A stretch of 64,000 nucleotides of DNA from Telmatactis stephensoni (GCA_029948255.1 JALIZF010001889.1:744001-808000), one strand, 5' to 3'; shown: positions 46,636 through 58,500, counted from the first letter of the stretch. Translations and numbers: made by a program. Notes: generated by a model from the sequence alone, not told the origin.

Positions 46636-49600
46636 ATGAGCCCTACTTCAAAGAAAGCCAAAATGAAGCCTATCACTGCAGATATAATCGCCGTATTCTC
46701 GACTCTCGTCATCATCTGCATATTATTTTCTCTATATGCGTTCCATAAAAGAAAACAACTTCAGAAGCAGCTACTCTATCGAATTCCTCCATCCAGTGAG
46801 TTAAGAAAGAAGCAAATTCCTGTCATTGAAAGTGTTCCATTCTGGGTTCCACCTGACTACTTGACTGACATGGTAGACATCGAGGTCCAACCTTCACTCA
46901 AGAACCTTGGACCAAAGTTTTCTACGCCAAAGGACAGGCGATACAAGAAGACTGTAAGTTTAGACGATGTCTTAATTACTCATAGGGATATAGTTAGGCT
47001 GTCTAGCAGACAGGTTTTCACCCTCACCCCTCCCCTCTCCGTTTCCTTCCGTGCATGTTCTTGCTAGTGTAACTAAACAAAATCAGACAAAGGAAACCAC
47101 AAAATTTGTCGTTGTATCTCTGACTTCCGGCCCCCTCGCCCATCCCCCTTTGCACCTCCCCAGTTCTTCTCTTTACTCCACGGTATTTCCTCTTTTCTTG
47201 CTACATAAGAGGTGAATGTCCTGCATTTATTCTATCAGAGCGAAATTGAAAAACCACAGCTGAAGTTTTCCGTCAAGTATAACGCTAAAAGGTAAGAGGG
47301 TTTTCAACAAACTTTTATAATTTTAAGTTTCATTAACAATGACTTTCAGTAATGCTGATCATTAAACACGATAGTCGACGGTCATGATCCACATTCCAGT
47401 AATATTACAGACTGTGTTACATGAATCATTGAATTGCAGGGCTCAGTGAATTGTTCGAAAGTTCAGTTAGTGCTAAGACGGCGTTAACGCTAATTATTTT
47501 TAGATTTAACTCTGATTTTATTTTAGCGCAAGCTCACTTTCGAACAATCGACCCCCAGATGAACAGCCATTTCGTGAACAACTTTTGAATTGAAATATAT
47601 AGCTATATCGATAGACGATTCATATCTCCGCGCGGGATAGCGGTCTAAAAGCGTGTCTACAGTTAATTCCTTTCGGTCGTGCAATCACCAATCGCCGATC
47701 GCCATTCGCCATTCGTTAGCTAAATATTTAGCCCGGTTCATATAATGCCCAAGCATGCACTAAGTTTTGCTGCAGTAGAGAGGGTGGTTGTGTGTGTGGA
47801 AATATTGAAAGATCATCACGGATATGTAAGCAATTTAGGCAATTGCTTTAGAAAAGCCCGAAAAAAAAAATTCGGGGCTTCAACGGGATTCGAACCCATG
47901 ACCTTTGCGATACCGGTGCAATGCTCTGCCAACTGAGCTATGAAGCCACATATGTTGGGAGCAGTGTGTGTGAAGAGAGATAAATTTGAGCCGGAATCTG
48001 GATCTGAATCTGAGACTGAATAGAATTGTGAGAATGAGTCTTTTATCTTTAAATAGTTCAGTATCCCTCTTGTTGCCTTATTAGCATTAAGGTATGGATA
48101 GCCTCCCTGTCGAATCACAACAAGGGAGTAGCGTGGAGTGCTAATAAACCAACAAGAGGGAGGGTGGGAGGGTGGGAGGGTGGGGCGACTTTTCCATTAG
48201 CGTCCCGTTGCGAACTGACACCCTTGCATAATTAATTTGGTGTTATATAATGCTAATGACGTCATCCCGCGGGATATGAATATTCAATGAGGTTTGAATA
48301 GTTCAGTATCCCTCTTGTTGCCTTATTAGCATTAAGGTATGGATAGCCTCCCTGTCTCATCTTTGCTTCGAGTAGCCCTCCTTTTAGGCTCTGCAGCTAT
48401 CCCATTCAAACAACCCCAGTTTAACACCCCTTGATACTTTCCCAATCCTCACTCACAAAATCCCCCCTCCCCAAGAGATTGGAGAACTTCTGGTGATTTT
48501 CCTCCTACAACAGTCTCCTACAAAGTCCTACTCTGCAGCTCTTATCACCAAGACCCCCCTAGAATAGTTAATTAGTTGACCTAATACAACTGCTATAAAT
48601 ACTACTGTGGATCATTTGCATCTGTGGTCCTTCACTCGAAGACTTGTGTGAAGCCTATTAGGTCGTTTTGCCTGCGATAAAGTTCCGTCAGGTCCAAAGG
48701 TAACTCCGATAACGAGTCCCCTGCACCCCCAGACCTTAACACTTGCTCCATCCTAATGTAATGGCGTGCTGTACTTGTGGTTTTCCAACCGACGTGGTTC
48801 ATAATAGTCTGCAAATCTGCTCCCGACATTCATACTCATCACTTTATATTGTCAGTAATTCATTCCAAGTTTGTATCAACAATTTCCTTCTCGCTCAGAT
48901 TCAGATATCAGATTCACTTCTCAGACCGTCTATGTTTTTTGAAACAGGTATATATACAGCTATTCAAAAAACGTTGCCAATACTGAATACTGCATTCTGC
49001 ATACTGACGGAATAGTGCATTCAAAGACCAAAATGCCTAGTAGTTCAGTTTGTTTTGGAGATGACATAGTGAAAATCCTCTATAACAGCTATAACTAGGC
49101 AAATAAGTGGCAAAACGACAACGGAAATGATCAAAAATGCAATTTGTAAGTCTTGGAATGCACTATTCAGTATGCAGAATGCAGAATTCAGTATTCAGCG
49201 TTTTTTGAAATAGCTGTATACCTATTTCACAAAGGTTGTCGGACGAGAGACCAACAACACGCGCGACTTGCTAGACCGAAAAGGAGTATGGGTAGATGCA
49301 AAACTTAACTCACTTTTCGGGTTTGGTCTTCATTTTTAACATCAAGAAATGGAGTTATGTGTTGTATAAGGGTATAGCAAGCAGTGGATGTCGTGCCGAC
49401 ATTCGTGTAGTTTTATTGTTCTAACAGTTTCTACCCATATTCCCTTTCGGGTGAGCCGCTTATTTTGGAGTCTTTGGCCCGACAACGCTTATTGAAATAG
49501 ATGTATACACCTATTTCAAAAAAGGTTGTCACCGCTAAGAGCGATAGGCGATAGGTAATAGGTCATTCCAAGACCGCAAAGTACTATTGATTTCTAATTA

Positions 49601-51335
49601 ATTTACATATGAATAGCCAAATATTTGATGGAAGAGTGTAAAGAAAGGTCTAGGATGGCTTAATTAAGAAATCAATAGTGCTTTGCGGTCTTGGAATGAC
49701 TTGTTACCTATCGCCTATCGCTCTTAGCGGTGACAACCTTTTTTGAAATAGGTGTATAACTGCGTTAGCGTCCAGACACACAATGTCAGTAACGTTAACC
49801 GGTTTTTGTGTCACTTCTTCTCCGGATTTCCAAATCTCCAATAATGTTGAGCACAGTTAACATACAGTTACACTGGGTATTAAATGGCCGGGTGAAAAGC
49901 CCCAGCACTACTGTGCTGCGCACAGCATTGCAAGAAAAGCGTTGTGAGTGCGCGCGTCTTTAGTTCACGGACGAGTTTATATTTTGGATGTATTTTGAAG
50001 CGTCATATCAGGATTTTGACTTTTAATTTGCTTTAGATCTACGCTGACAGTAGACTTATTAGAGTCTAAGAATCTTGGTCAGGGGAATTTAGTACATGAC
50101 GCGTCTCTACAAGAAAGTGAAAGCGCATTTGTGCCCGGTGCAAGCAGTGTTTTCAGTGCTGCAGTGGAACTCACTTCACCAAGTAAAGACTTACCAGTCG
50201 TTAGAAGAACACGCAAAAACTCTTACGAGTTTGAGATGGATTACGAAGACTTACAACTACAAATGTTGCAGTTTAGTGTCATGGCGTACGATGAATACTC
50301 CAGACAGAAGGTTATTGGGGACGTTATTTTGCCGATGGCTGACTTCGCATGGCAAGGGTTGGATGTAACCAGAGAATTGATCATGTGGCGAGATGTACAG
50401 ACCATGGAACAGGTAGGAAAGTAAACAAAAGACTAAATAACTGTCCACATTACACACTTTATTTCTGTACAAAGAGTAACTGCAAGCAATTGGATCTCAA
50501 AACGAAGGGAAAATGATAGCACATCGGTTTATGAAAAAGATAGGCAACGTGTCCAAATAAACCTTCTTCCCCTCTTAAAAAGAGGTTGAACTAAAGGTGC
50601 AGTAATACGAGCAACAAAATCGTGCAACTTGTCGTGAAACATTGTTGCAAGTTGTAGAGCGATGTTGCTCGTATAACCGCCCCCCGCGCAGCTTGTCACG
50701 CAACAAAAATCGATGTTGCAAGTTGCGAAAATTTGTTGCACAAATAGAACCACTTTCTACTTTTTGCAACAAGTAGCCACAACCTGCAACATCGATTTTT
50801 GTTGCGTGACAAGCTACGCGCGGGGCGGTAATACGAACAACTGGCAACGTAACAATGCTGCGCGACAAGTTGCACGAATTTTGTTGCTCGTATTACCTTG
50901 CATCAAGAGGATGTGTATATATTTGAGTCATTCGACTCCTCTTGAACCAATAACATAATGCAATAGAGCCTTTACTCCTCACCTCACTATTCTATAGAAT
51001 GAGAATTTTAAAATATTTGGCAGGATTGACAAAGGCTCGATCTCTCGTAAGTTATAATGTCGTTGTATCTCATCTTGATATAAAATACAATGACACCCTC
51101 AGATCCTTAGTAAAGGTTTAAAGCAATGAAACATGACTCTGAAAAAGTGTTCCCTTAATAGTGGTGTCCCAAATTAGAGATCCCACTATTCCCAATTTTA
51201 CTTCTAATTTCTTTTTATCTCTCCTCCTCTCCTCAGAGGGCTCAAAGAAAAGACGACGTTAACAAGAACCTCACTGTAGCTGACACATCATCAGATGATG
51301 ATGGACTGAGCGATTCTAGGTGTAGTCAGTCATAA
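46636..51335 (+). CDS. Synaptotagmin-like protein 3, single C2 domain (281 aa, 4 exons)
   Basis: Coding exons are 46636-46953, 47239-47291, 50037-50412 and 51237-51335. Intron phases are 0, 2 and 0, matching synaptotagmin-like 1 at the same places. A short basic N-terminus precedes a membrane helix (residues about 17-36), a linker with a Pro-rich segment and one C2 domain (about 115-245). The small second exon encodes LKFSVKY, like LKFTLKY in the first paralogue. Where that paralogue continues into C2B, this gene has a short acidic/Ser-rich tail of 32 residues. Calcium loops are eroded: loop 3 reads MAYDEYSRQKVIGD, and loop 1 lacks the Asp-Pro-Tyr motif. A donor-like GTGTAG inside the last exon (51320) could instead join to 52604-52700. 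Intron 2 holds the tRNA-like element, the recombinase fragment and three linked MITEs. Family firm; function inferred from the family. Confidence 0.83.
47437..47557. mobile_element. ~121-bp MITE with CGAAAGT inverted arms
   Basis: CAGGGCTCAGTGAATTGTTCG at the left is roughly mirrored by CGAACAATCGACCCCCAG on the right. It recalls the GGTTGTAC element at 43741-43888 in its outer bases. Confidence 0.6.
47875..47947 (-). tRNA. tRNA-Thr(GGT)-like gene or tRNA-derived repeat
   Basis: The complement folds as a 73-nt cloverleaf. The acceptor GGCTTCA pairs fully with TGAAGCC, the D-arm is TAGCTCAGTTGGCAGAGCA and the T-loop is GGTTCGAATCC. The anticodon loop CCGGTAT gives GGT (Thr). The base pair next to the loop is A-C, a mismatch that weakens the anticodon stem. 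No clear T-run terminator lies immediately downstream on its own strand. It could be a tRNA-derived SINE head or a decaying tRNA. Confidence 0.6.
48052..48356. repeat. Pair of 60-bp direct repeats enclosing a 185-bp segment
   Basis: 48052-48111 and 48297-48356 are apparently identical (start AATAGTTCAG, end CTCCCTGTC). The first copy also opens an imperfect palindrome to about 48158 (CCCTCTTGTTG versus CAACAAGAGGG). Confidence 0.85.
48632..48829 (-). pseudogene. C-terminal fragment of a tyrosine recombinase (mobile-element remnant)
   Basis: The complement encodes 65 residues ending in a natural stop. They contain MNHVGW, then TARHYIRM. This matches the end of tyrosine recombinase catalytic domains, with the His/Trp box followed by the nucleophile Tyr about 14 residues on. 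Upstream the frame is closed by a stop directly before the first Met, so the Arg-His part of the active site is missing. It is probably a remnant of a DIRS- or Crypton-type transposon. It lies antisense in intron 2 of synaptotagmin-like 3. Confidence 0.65.
48953..49220. mobile_element. Linked MITE 1 of 3 (TATACAGCTATTCAAAAAACG ends)
   Basis: The left TATACAGCTATTCAAAAAAC is mirrored by the right GTTTTTT-type end (TTTTTTGAAATAGCTGTATA). Inner ATACTGCATTCTGCATACTG and its complement are also mirrored. Its right TATA is shared with the next element. Confidence 0.75.
49217..49507. mobile_element. Linked MITE 2 of 3 (TATACCTATTTCACAAAGG ends)
   Basis: The left TATACCTATTTCACAAAGG and right CGCTTATTGAAATAGATG-TATA are imperfect complements. 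GTTGTCGG and AGGAGTATGGG lie inside. Same family as 16796-17102 and 44043-44315. It shares its TATA with both neighbours. Confidence 0.75.
49504..49758. mobile_element. Linked MITE 3 of 3 (TATACACCTATTTCAAAAAA ends)
   Basis: A long, almost perfect inverted repeat: arms of about 90 bp from TATACACCTATTTCAAAAAA through AGAGCGATAGGCGATAGG and GGTCATTCCAAGACCGCAAAG, complemented on the right up to GAAATAGGTGTATA. Confidence 0.85.
50595..50901. mobile_element. ~307-bp foldback MITE rich in TTGTTGC words
   Basis: The left GTAATACGAGCAACAAAAT and right ATTTTGTTGCTCGTATTAC are exact complements. Nested inner arms (ACAAAAATCGATGTTGCA and its complement) pair too. It sits about 180 bp after the C2 exon of synaptotagmin-like 3. 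Confidence 0.8.
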
Positions 51336-54300
51336 TGGGCCATGGTCTTTAGGGCAGACCACTAACCATGGCCACTAGGGCAAACCACAAACCACGTTTA
51401 ATACATATCACTCATAAGCAGTGCTCGTCTTCTCACGATCCTAATATGAGCTCTGTTAAGCTCTGTTAGCTATGCTTTTGTTTTGTTGTACTGTGATATC
51501 TAATTAACTAAGTTGATAACATTTCCTGGGCCATCCTTTGGGAATGTGGAAATGGTGGTTAACGGTAATGCTCATTTCCTGGTTCCACCTATACCTAGTC
51601 AGTTACTGTTATTCTTTACATTATGCTATTTTAGGCAGAGCATATGACATTGGTGGCAGCGGAGGCGCAGTTGGCATTGCACGTCATTCCACATATGATT
51701 ATTTTAGATATTTTAAGAGACTTTTCAAAATGAAGTTTTGTTAATACTTTTCTTGTTTATTCTATACTTTTACTGTTTATTCTATACTAATGAGAAGAAA
51801 TTCAGAAAATGGTTAGTTTGCGTTTAGATTAAAAAGATGTCTGGGTTGAGAACTGAGTGTGTGTGTTGAGTTGATCACTTTTTCAGAATATCATTTGCGC
51901 CATGCCAGCAGAACTGGCCACATCACCTTAGACGATATAACCAAGCAAAATATATGTCAATTATACATTGTATATCAAAATTCAACGGCGATGGTGTCAG
52001 GTCATTGTATAGTACTCAAATTTAACGGCGATGGTGGCAAGCCTTTGTGATTCAGCCTTTGTGAGTCGGAGAAAGAAAAATTATATTAATTCCCAAAAAT
52101 TCCACACCGTCCAATTAAATTCTATCACGTTCATATGGTATTAAAATATGTTTTAATATACGTTTCCAATTGCATACAAGAAGTTATTTACAAAACAGAT
52201 TTGTACCAAACTTTTCTTCTCGTATTCCCACTGAAGACGTGCATGTTTACGGCAATTTTGGCTGTCTTGTTGTCTAGTGAATCGAGAATGAAACATCCCT
52301 TGAAGTAGATTATGCAGTAGACTGGTGAAGTCATCACTTTGAAAAGCAGTTTAGCATTAAAACCAGACAAATTTATTCTAATTGCTTGAGACCTTTTGTT
52401 GTGGATACAAATGCTTTCATTGAGTTATATTTTCTCGTAACAAGTCAATAGTATGCTGTTCGAGTATCTGTCCAAGCTAGCAGGATAAGAATCTTCTAGT
52501 GTCTTTATGTCTATGGTTTAAAGAATTGTTCTGTAAGCTATACCATTGATACACATAAATAGGTTATGTAATGACTCGTCCGCCATTTTGTTGTTGTTTG
52601 CAGTTTAGTGGCTTTACAACGAGACGAATCTTGCAGCCTTCCATCGTCAGTGCACACAAAGCAACACACTGTTTTCAGAAATACAACGAACAAAGAATAG
52701 TCCAATAGCGTACGACCCAGACATGAGGGCCATCAGACCCAAAACTGCTAGTATCTCCAACATGATGATTTGTTTTTAACTATGTTTGTGACGCAATTAA
52801 GATTCAGCACTTTGTGATATGGCTAAATGAACATCTCATGCATAAATTCATGTCATTTTATACTGGCAAAAACATCCACAATAACTATCCATTCAAAATA
52901 ATTACGACTTGTCTATTTCCTAAACCCGTTTGAAATACTGATTGAAGTAAAGAAAGCGTAGTTGAAAGTCTAGTTTTTTCCTTTCCTTTTTCCCACGTCC
53001 CGATCCAGTTATTGTCACTGATTCGCGTTGTTTCTAGGCAGGCGCGCGCAAACAGAGATTTCAGTGTTTTAGAGCAAGAGCTTTCCTTTTAGAAGGACCA
53101 CTTATCTGCAGACAAGAATAATTAAATGGCTATTTTGAAATGGTTAAAAATAAAAAAGGATACTGAAATGACAAAAGTGTCTTATATCAAACCTGTTTAC
53201 AGGCAGCACGGTTTTATAAACAATTTTTACTAAAATAAAAACAAAAAATAATAATATAAACGGCCGGATAGAGCTTGTATATCCATAAGGAAAGCACTTC
53301 AATCGTTAGTTTTCTTCAAGAAGGCTTTCGAATATTCCAAAATTGTTCGTTTTTCCATTCACTTATCAAACAGTTTTCTTCCTTATTTTTCTCCAAATTT
53401 AACCCAATTTCAATAGAAGGATCATACACTGTAAGACCTATTTTTACATATTCGTTTAAGTGTTTAATTTTGCGAAAATTTGAAAAAGATTTTAAGGTAT
53501 TGTTTTCAGCTCTGTTGTAGCCATCTTCGCACGTATCATGATCATTATTTCAGACCTGTCAAATTCATTCTAAGTTATCAATTGACAGCTCTCTAAATGC
53601 TAATATGTCACACAGGTCGTCGACCAATCATGGAGCGGCGTTTTTAATAGATTTGCGGGTAATGACGCGTTGTTTTATCAATCTTTCGCTCGGGCGATTT
53701 GAGTAAATTTTTACATTCCTTATAAATTGTATGCTACGATTTTTAAGGGATCGTCTAGTCTAGATGTCCTCGCAAGTTGTCGAGAGATGACGGGATGTCA
53801 TAGCTTTCTCCAGCGCATATATAACGTTGTTGAAGTAGTTTCGTTATCGAGAAAATACTGCTGAAATAATGACAATGTTACATTTTGGTACATGTATTTG
53901 TCAGTTCCCTATTTTTATCACCTAGCCAGACTTAGTTGTCTTCAGTCCCATAGCTACTTACTTCATAACGACAGCGAGCTTTAATAATGAAATAGCTCCG
54001 TTCTTGTAAACTTACATGTAAATAGCTAAATATTACAGTTAGTGGGATATTAGAAGAGTATTATTTTGATATACCGATCATCAGCAGCCGTGATCAGAAC
54101 TTTGGAAACGTGAGATGAAATTAGCGCGACTTGACATGTATTCTAACTGCCGATCTATTTATACCATTGTATTATTAAAACACATCTCTCAGATCCATCA
54201 AACGACAAAATCTAGGCTGGTAAGCGCAAAAAATACACCGTACCTTAAAGCTGCAATTCTGATAAAGCTAATAGCCAAAAAGATATATTTTTTGGGTTAC

Positions 54301-55500
54301 CCCGGGGTCGGCTCGCCACAATATTTGTAAACGATTTCGAATTTAACCTTAAAATTCAGAGAACCCTCCACGCGACCTCGAGTATTAGTCGAGCGTAGTT
54401 GAATCGAATCAACTCGGCTTTCGCTGCTTCAAAAGGACTGAATTTGATCATCAAGCATTCATTCTTGGTTAAAAATCTTTAGTTTACTACAGAAATTTAC
54501 ATAGACGTGTGATGGGTTTTCCTTTAGTCTTCAGATTCAAAGCGAATAAGCCCTCTCCACAGTTATTGACCGACTATTCAATAATTCGTAGGTTTTGGCC
54601 TTTGCGATTTCTACTCGACGTTCCTCAGGGAGCGATATTTTAAGTGGTTTGTACTAGGGGCTAGCAGTGAGGTTTTCAGGGGCCAAGATAACGGCTTTTG
54701 ATCGAGTGGTAATCCGTATTCTGTATCGTGGCGCATTCGAGTCAGTTTACTTTTGATTATTTCACAAGGCATTGTTTTACCATTCTGTGACGTCACGTAC
54801 CACATGCGCTTTATGCTATCCTTCGCCCCGTTCTTTCCTCAATATCGCACCAAACAACCCTAAAACAGAAATTACTTCGCTTACCTTGACTTTCGCCGTC
54901 TTTGCTGTCCCTCCAAAGGCACCACGATCCCCTGAATGTGGCCAGAAGTCCAGAACTAGCATTAAACACGTGTTTGCAAGCGTTTACAGAGCTGGGATTG
55001 CAGGTTTTCCCGAGTTTTTCCGATAGTCAAAATTCCCTCGAAAACGCCATCCAAAATGGCTGGTATAATCTTTCTCTCTCGAGTGCCAGATGATACGCTG
55101 TAGACGGGCAAGGCAAGAGGGGAAAGCTCATATTAGAAGTAGGAAGATATTTTGCCGGTAAGGAGATAATTTGAACAGAAATATACCTGGTTTCCTATCT
55201 TAATGCCAATAGTTTAGAACTTTCCTTTCTCGACTTGCTTCAAGTTTACGTTAAACCGGGGCGTGGAAAGACTCGACGAAATGGATCCCAAATTCCTGTC
55301 CTTCCTCGTTTCTTTTCATCTCAATCTACTGCTCATCATGTGCTGTAATAATCTCGACGGCAGTTGTAAATAAACATGTCTTTAAACTGTGCATAGTACG
55401 TCCTTTTGGTCGCCATCTCTAGTTAGCGATTTCCACGCATGGCGCAGTCATTATCATCAACTCTATAGCTATTGTTCTGACATCTCATTTTGATCTCCAG
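51336..55500. other. Intergenic region between synaptotagmin-like 3 and the BAZ2-like gene
   Basis: Apart from a possible alternative exon (52604-52700), I see no coding sequence. The promoter and noncoding first exon of the BAZ2-like gene must lie here, since its first coding exon opens with an acceptor. A CRE-type palindrome TGACGTCA at 54788-54795 is the only notable short motif. Confidence 0.5.
52604..52700 (+). other. Possible alternative last exon of synaptotagmin-like 3
   Basis: It begins after a T/G-rich tract and CAG acceptor and stays open for 32 codons to a TAG. Its phase fits the GTGTAG donor at 51320 in the last exon of synaptotagmin-like 3 (two bases carried over). Splicing there would replace the final five residues and the stop with about 32 new ones. 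Plausible, but supported only by splice signals and phase. Confidence 0.3.
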
Positions 55501-55537
55501 GCAAGCACTTGTTCGGTTAAGGACGCGTTCTACGGCC

Positions 55538-58500
55538 ATGGACCGACGTGATGTACCAAGCCAAAGTCCTGTTAACTCACACAGCTTCTTCGATAGTAGT
55601 CCCGGTGAGTTGATCAGTTTTTCGACCGTCCATTCACTAACTGGACCAGTTATTCCGTTTGTTCTGTTAACTCATTATAAACTCGTGCTCAAGTAGCTGT
55701 AGTTGTTTTTCCTTCTTTGTCATCAATGTTCGTCTTAAGTCTCATTCAAAACTAAAAGCTTTTCTTTCAAACTTATTTTTGAAGACCTATAAATTTGAAG
55801 TTGTTATGAAATCTAGAACTTCCACAATATGGCAGTCGACATTTTCTGGCTTTGAAGACGTGTTCTTTTTTCGTATTTTCTAGGTCATCCAAATCCTAAT
55901 CTTCGCTCACCAGCTTTGTCACATGAACGTTCTTACGGGATGCACTCTCTACCTAGTGCATTTTCCATGATGGGTAGAAGACCAGATTTCCTCACTCAGG
56001 ACCCTATGCTTGGCTCACAACCCAGTTTATCTCCTTCTAGCCATTTACATACTGGACTTGGAAGTGCTACAGGAACTCCTGGCTGGCCATGGATGCCTCC
56101 ACATCCTCATATAACTAGTCCAGATTATTTCACCAGCCACCTTTCTAGTAGCTGGCTGCAGGGACACGATCATGAGCGCTCTCGTGATCGCATAGATGAC
56201 TGTCTGTTTACGACTCCAAGGCCTCATGGATCTCTGATGAATGGTGCCAGTAGTGCTGGTGTTTTTAGTGCTGGATCTGGGATATTTTACCCCCATCCTA
56301 CCAATTCTACACCTCCAGTTCATAGTTTTACTCAGCATAGCTCAAGCTGGGGTAACCACAATAACCACACACAAAGAGGCTCCTTTGACCATGGAGAAAA
56401 TCATGACACTGACTTGTTTTCTTTAACTATGAGGACAAGACATCCTAGCCTTACTCATAGTGATGACTGTTTGAGTAACAAGAACACGATTAGCAAACAT
56501 AGTGAATTGGGAAGTTTTGCACCTGAAAGAGACCACAGAACTGAGAAAGAAAGTGAGAAACCGTATGATCGAACATGTGCAAATTCAACAGGTGTTAGTC
56601 AAAGTCCACTTTTTCAGGATAAGGCACTACCAATGCAGAACATCTCGGTAACTGCTAAAAGTACAAAAAGTAAGACCCCTCCAATTTCAAAACAGGGTAA
56701 GGACATAAAATACCAAGATACAAAGTCAAAGGATTCAAAACCTGATGAAGTACAAAATGTTTCTGGGGGTCAACTTTCACAATCAAAACTAAAACAGCAA
56801 GAAGGAGTTTCGTTGCCTATACGAGATGAAAACTCTGCTACATCTTTACCTGCTACTTCCCTAGAGAACAAGAATTTGCCTCCCCCTCCAAAATTAACGA
56901 GAACTAAAGCACCACCACCACCAAGGCTTCAAGTTCCCAAGTCAATTCTCAATGAACGAGAGGGTATTATTCCAAAGATTCCTGCAAAGAGTCCTGAAAC
57001 ATTCAAACAAAATGTAATGGTCCCTGCTCAGGATAGCACTAGCATTGAAGCACCAGCTGTGGCTTTAAACAGCAAGCCATCACTGTTAAACTCTAGTGAG
57101 GCAACTAAATCAAAATCAGAGTTGAAACTTAGTGCAACTAAAGAAGCTTTAAAACAGAAGTTAAAAGAAAAGCCATCTGTTTCTAAACAAGCAGGTTCAG
57201 TATCGGCAGATCCCAAGAGCCTACCACAACCACCACCACCACCACCACCACCAGTTGCTTCTGTTGTTCAACCTTCAGAACAAGTAGTATCAAGCTGGGC
57301 AACTAGTACTTCAACAAATTCTGGAGTAAATTCTTCCACTAAACCCTCTGCCCCCACAGCTCCCAAAATCCCTTCTGGTAAGCCTTTGCATATGGCTAGG
57401 TTCAGGCTTCCATACAATAATGAAGACACAAGTGATGAAGAAAGTGACAGCAGTGATGTGAGCAGTGGAAGTGGAAGTGGGAGTGATGAGGAAAGTGAAG
57501 AGGAGGAAGAGGGAGAAGGAAAGGAAGAAGAGGAGAGCGGCAGTGGAAGTGACAGTGAAAGTGATAGCGATGGAAGTGAAAATGAAGAGGAGGAAGGTGG
57601 CGATGATGAGGAAGAAGAAGCAGACGAGGATGAGGATGATGAAGATGAACAATCAGGGATTCTCATTGGTCAAGAAGAAAATGATACAAGTGTGTTACAT
57701 GGAAAACGAGGAATGTCTTCAACTTCATCAGGTATGTTGTATTTGTATAGAAATAGGAATTGTGAAATTTTTTGAAATTCCTCTGATAGAATGTACTGTA
57801 AATAATATTTATAATTCTTGACAAATTTTCTTAAAATAATTCAATCAGATTTTGAAACGAGAGGAGATAAAATGAAAATCCAGAAGGTGTGAAACTGATT
57901 GCTCACAGATTGCTTGATTTCCTATATCCTTTTGAATGACTCATAGAACAAATAATGAATATATTATTATATATTTGTTATTTTATTTTGTTTTCTTTCA
58001 AATTTACATTCTAATTAGCACTTCTATATAAAGTATTTAAAATTTCACTTTAGAAAATAACTAATACAAAAACTTTGGAGTTTTTTTATACAATAATCCA
58101 AGAATATTGAATATATTAATTATAATATGCTACTTCACTGTCTCATGTCTACATTTATTTAATTCATTGTCCAGAAATTGTTTCCAAATTTTATTGTTAT
58201 TTATTTATCATTAATGAATATTGGTAATTAATATTGTAGTTTATATATTCTAAGCTTGGCTTGTTTACTTCAAATATAATAATTTAAAAGCCTTGGTTAT
58301 GCAATTAAAGACTCTTTTATAGACATGTATCTGTTTTTGGAATTAATGTGTTGAGGTTGTTTCAATACCAGGTGCTTTAGATAAAAGATTATTTGAATGA
58401 CTGATTTTGGTGTGCTGTAAAAGAGTGAAATGAATTTATATATTATTCCTCAATATTCTAATTGTAACTTTGTACTGCATGAATGTTTAATTTTACTAAT

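Noticed and set aside
54788..54795. CRE palindrome TGACGTCA upstream of the BAZ2-like gene
   Set aside because: The same octamer occurs at several other places in the window, including inside coding exons, so this copy is not special without further evidence.
57268..57666. Poly-Ser frames opposite the BAZ2-like acidic tract
   Set aside because: They are the complement of Glu/Asp/Ser codons; no independent evidence.
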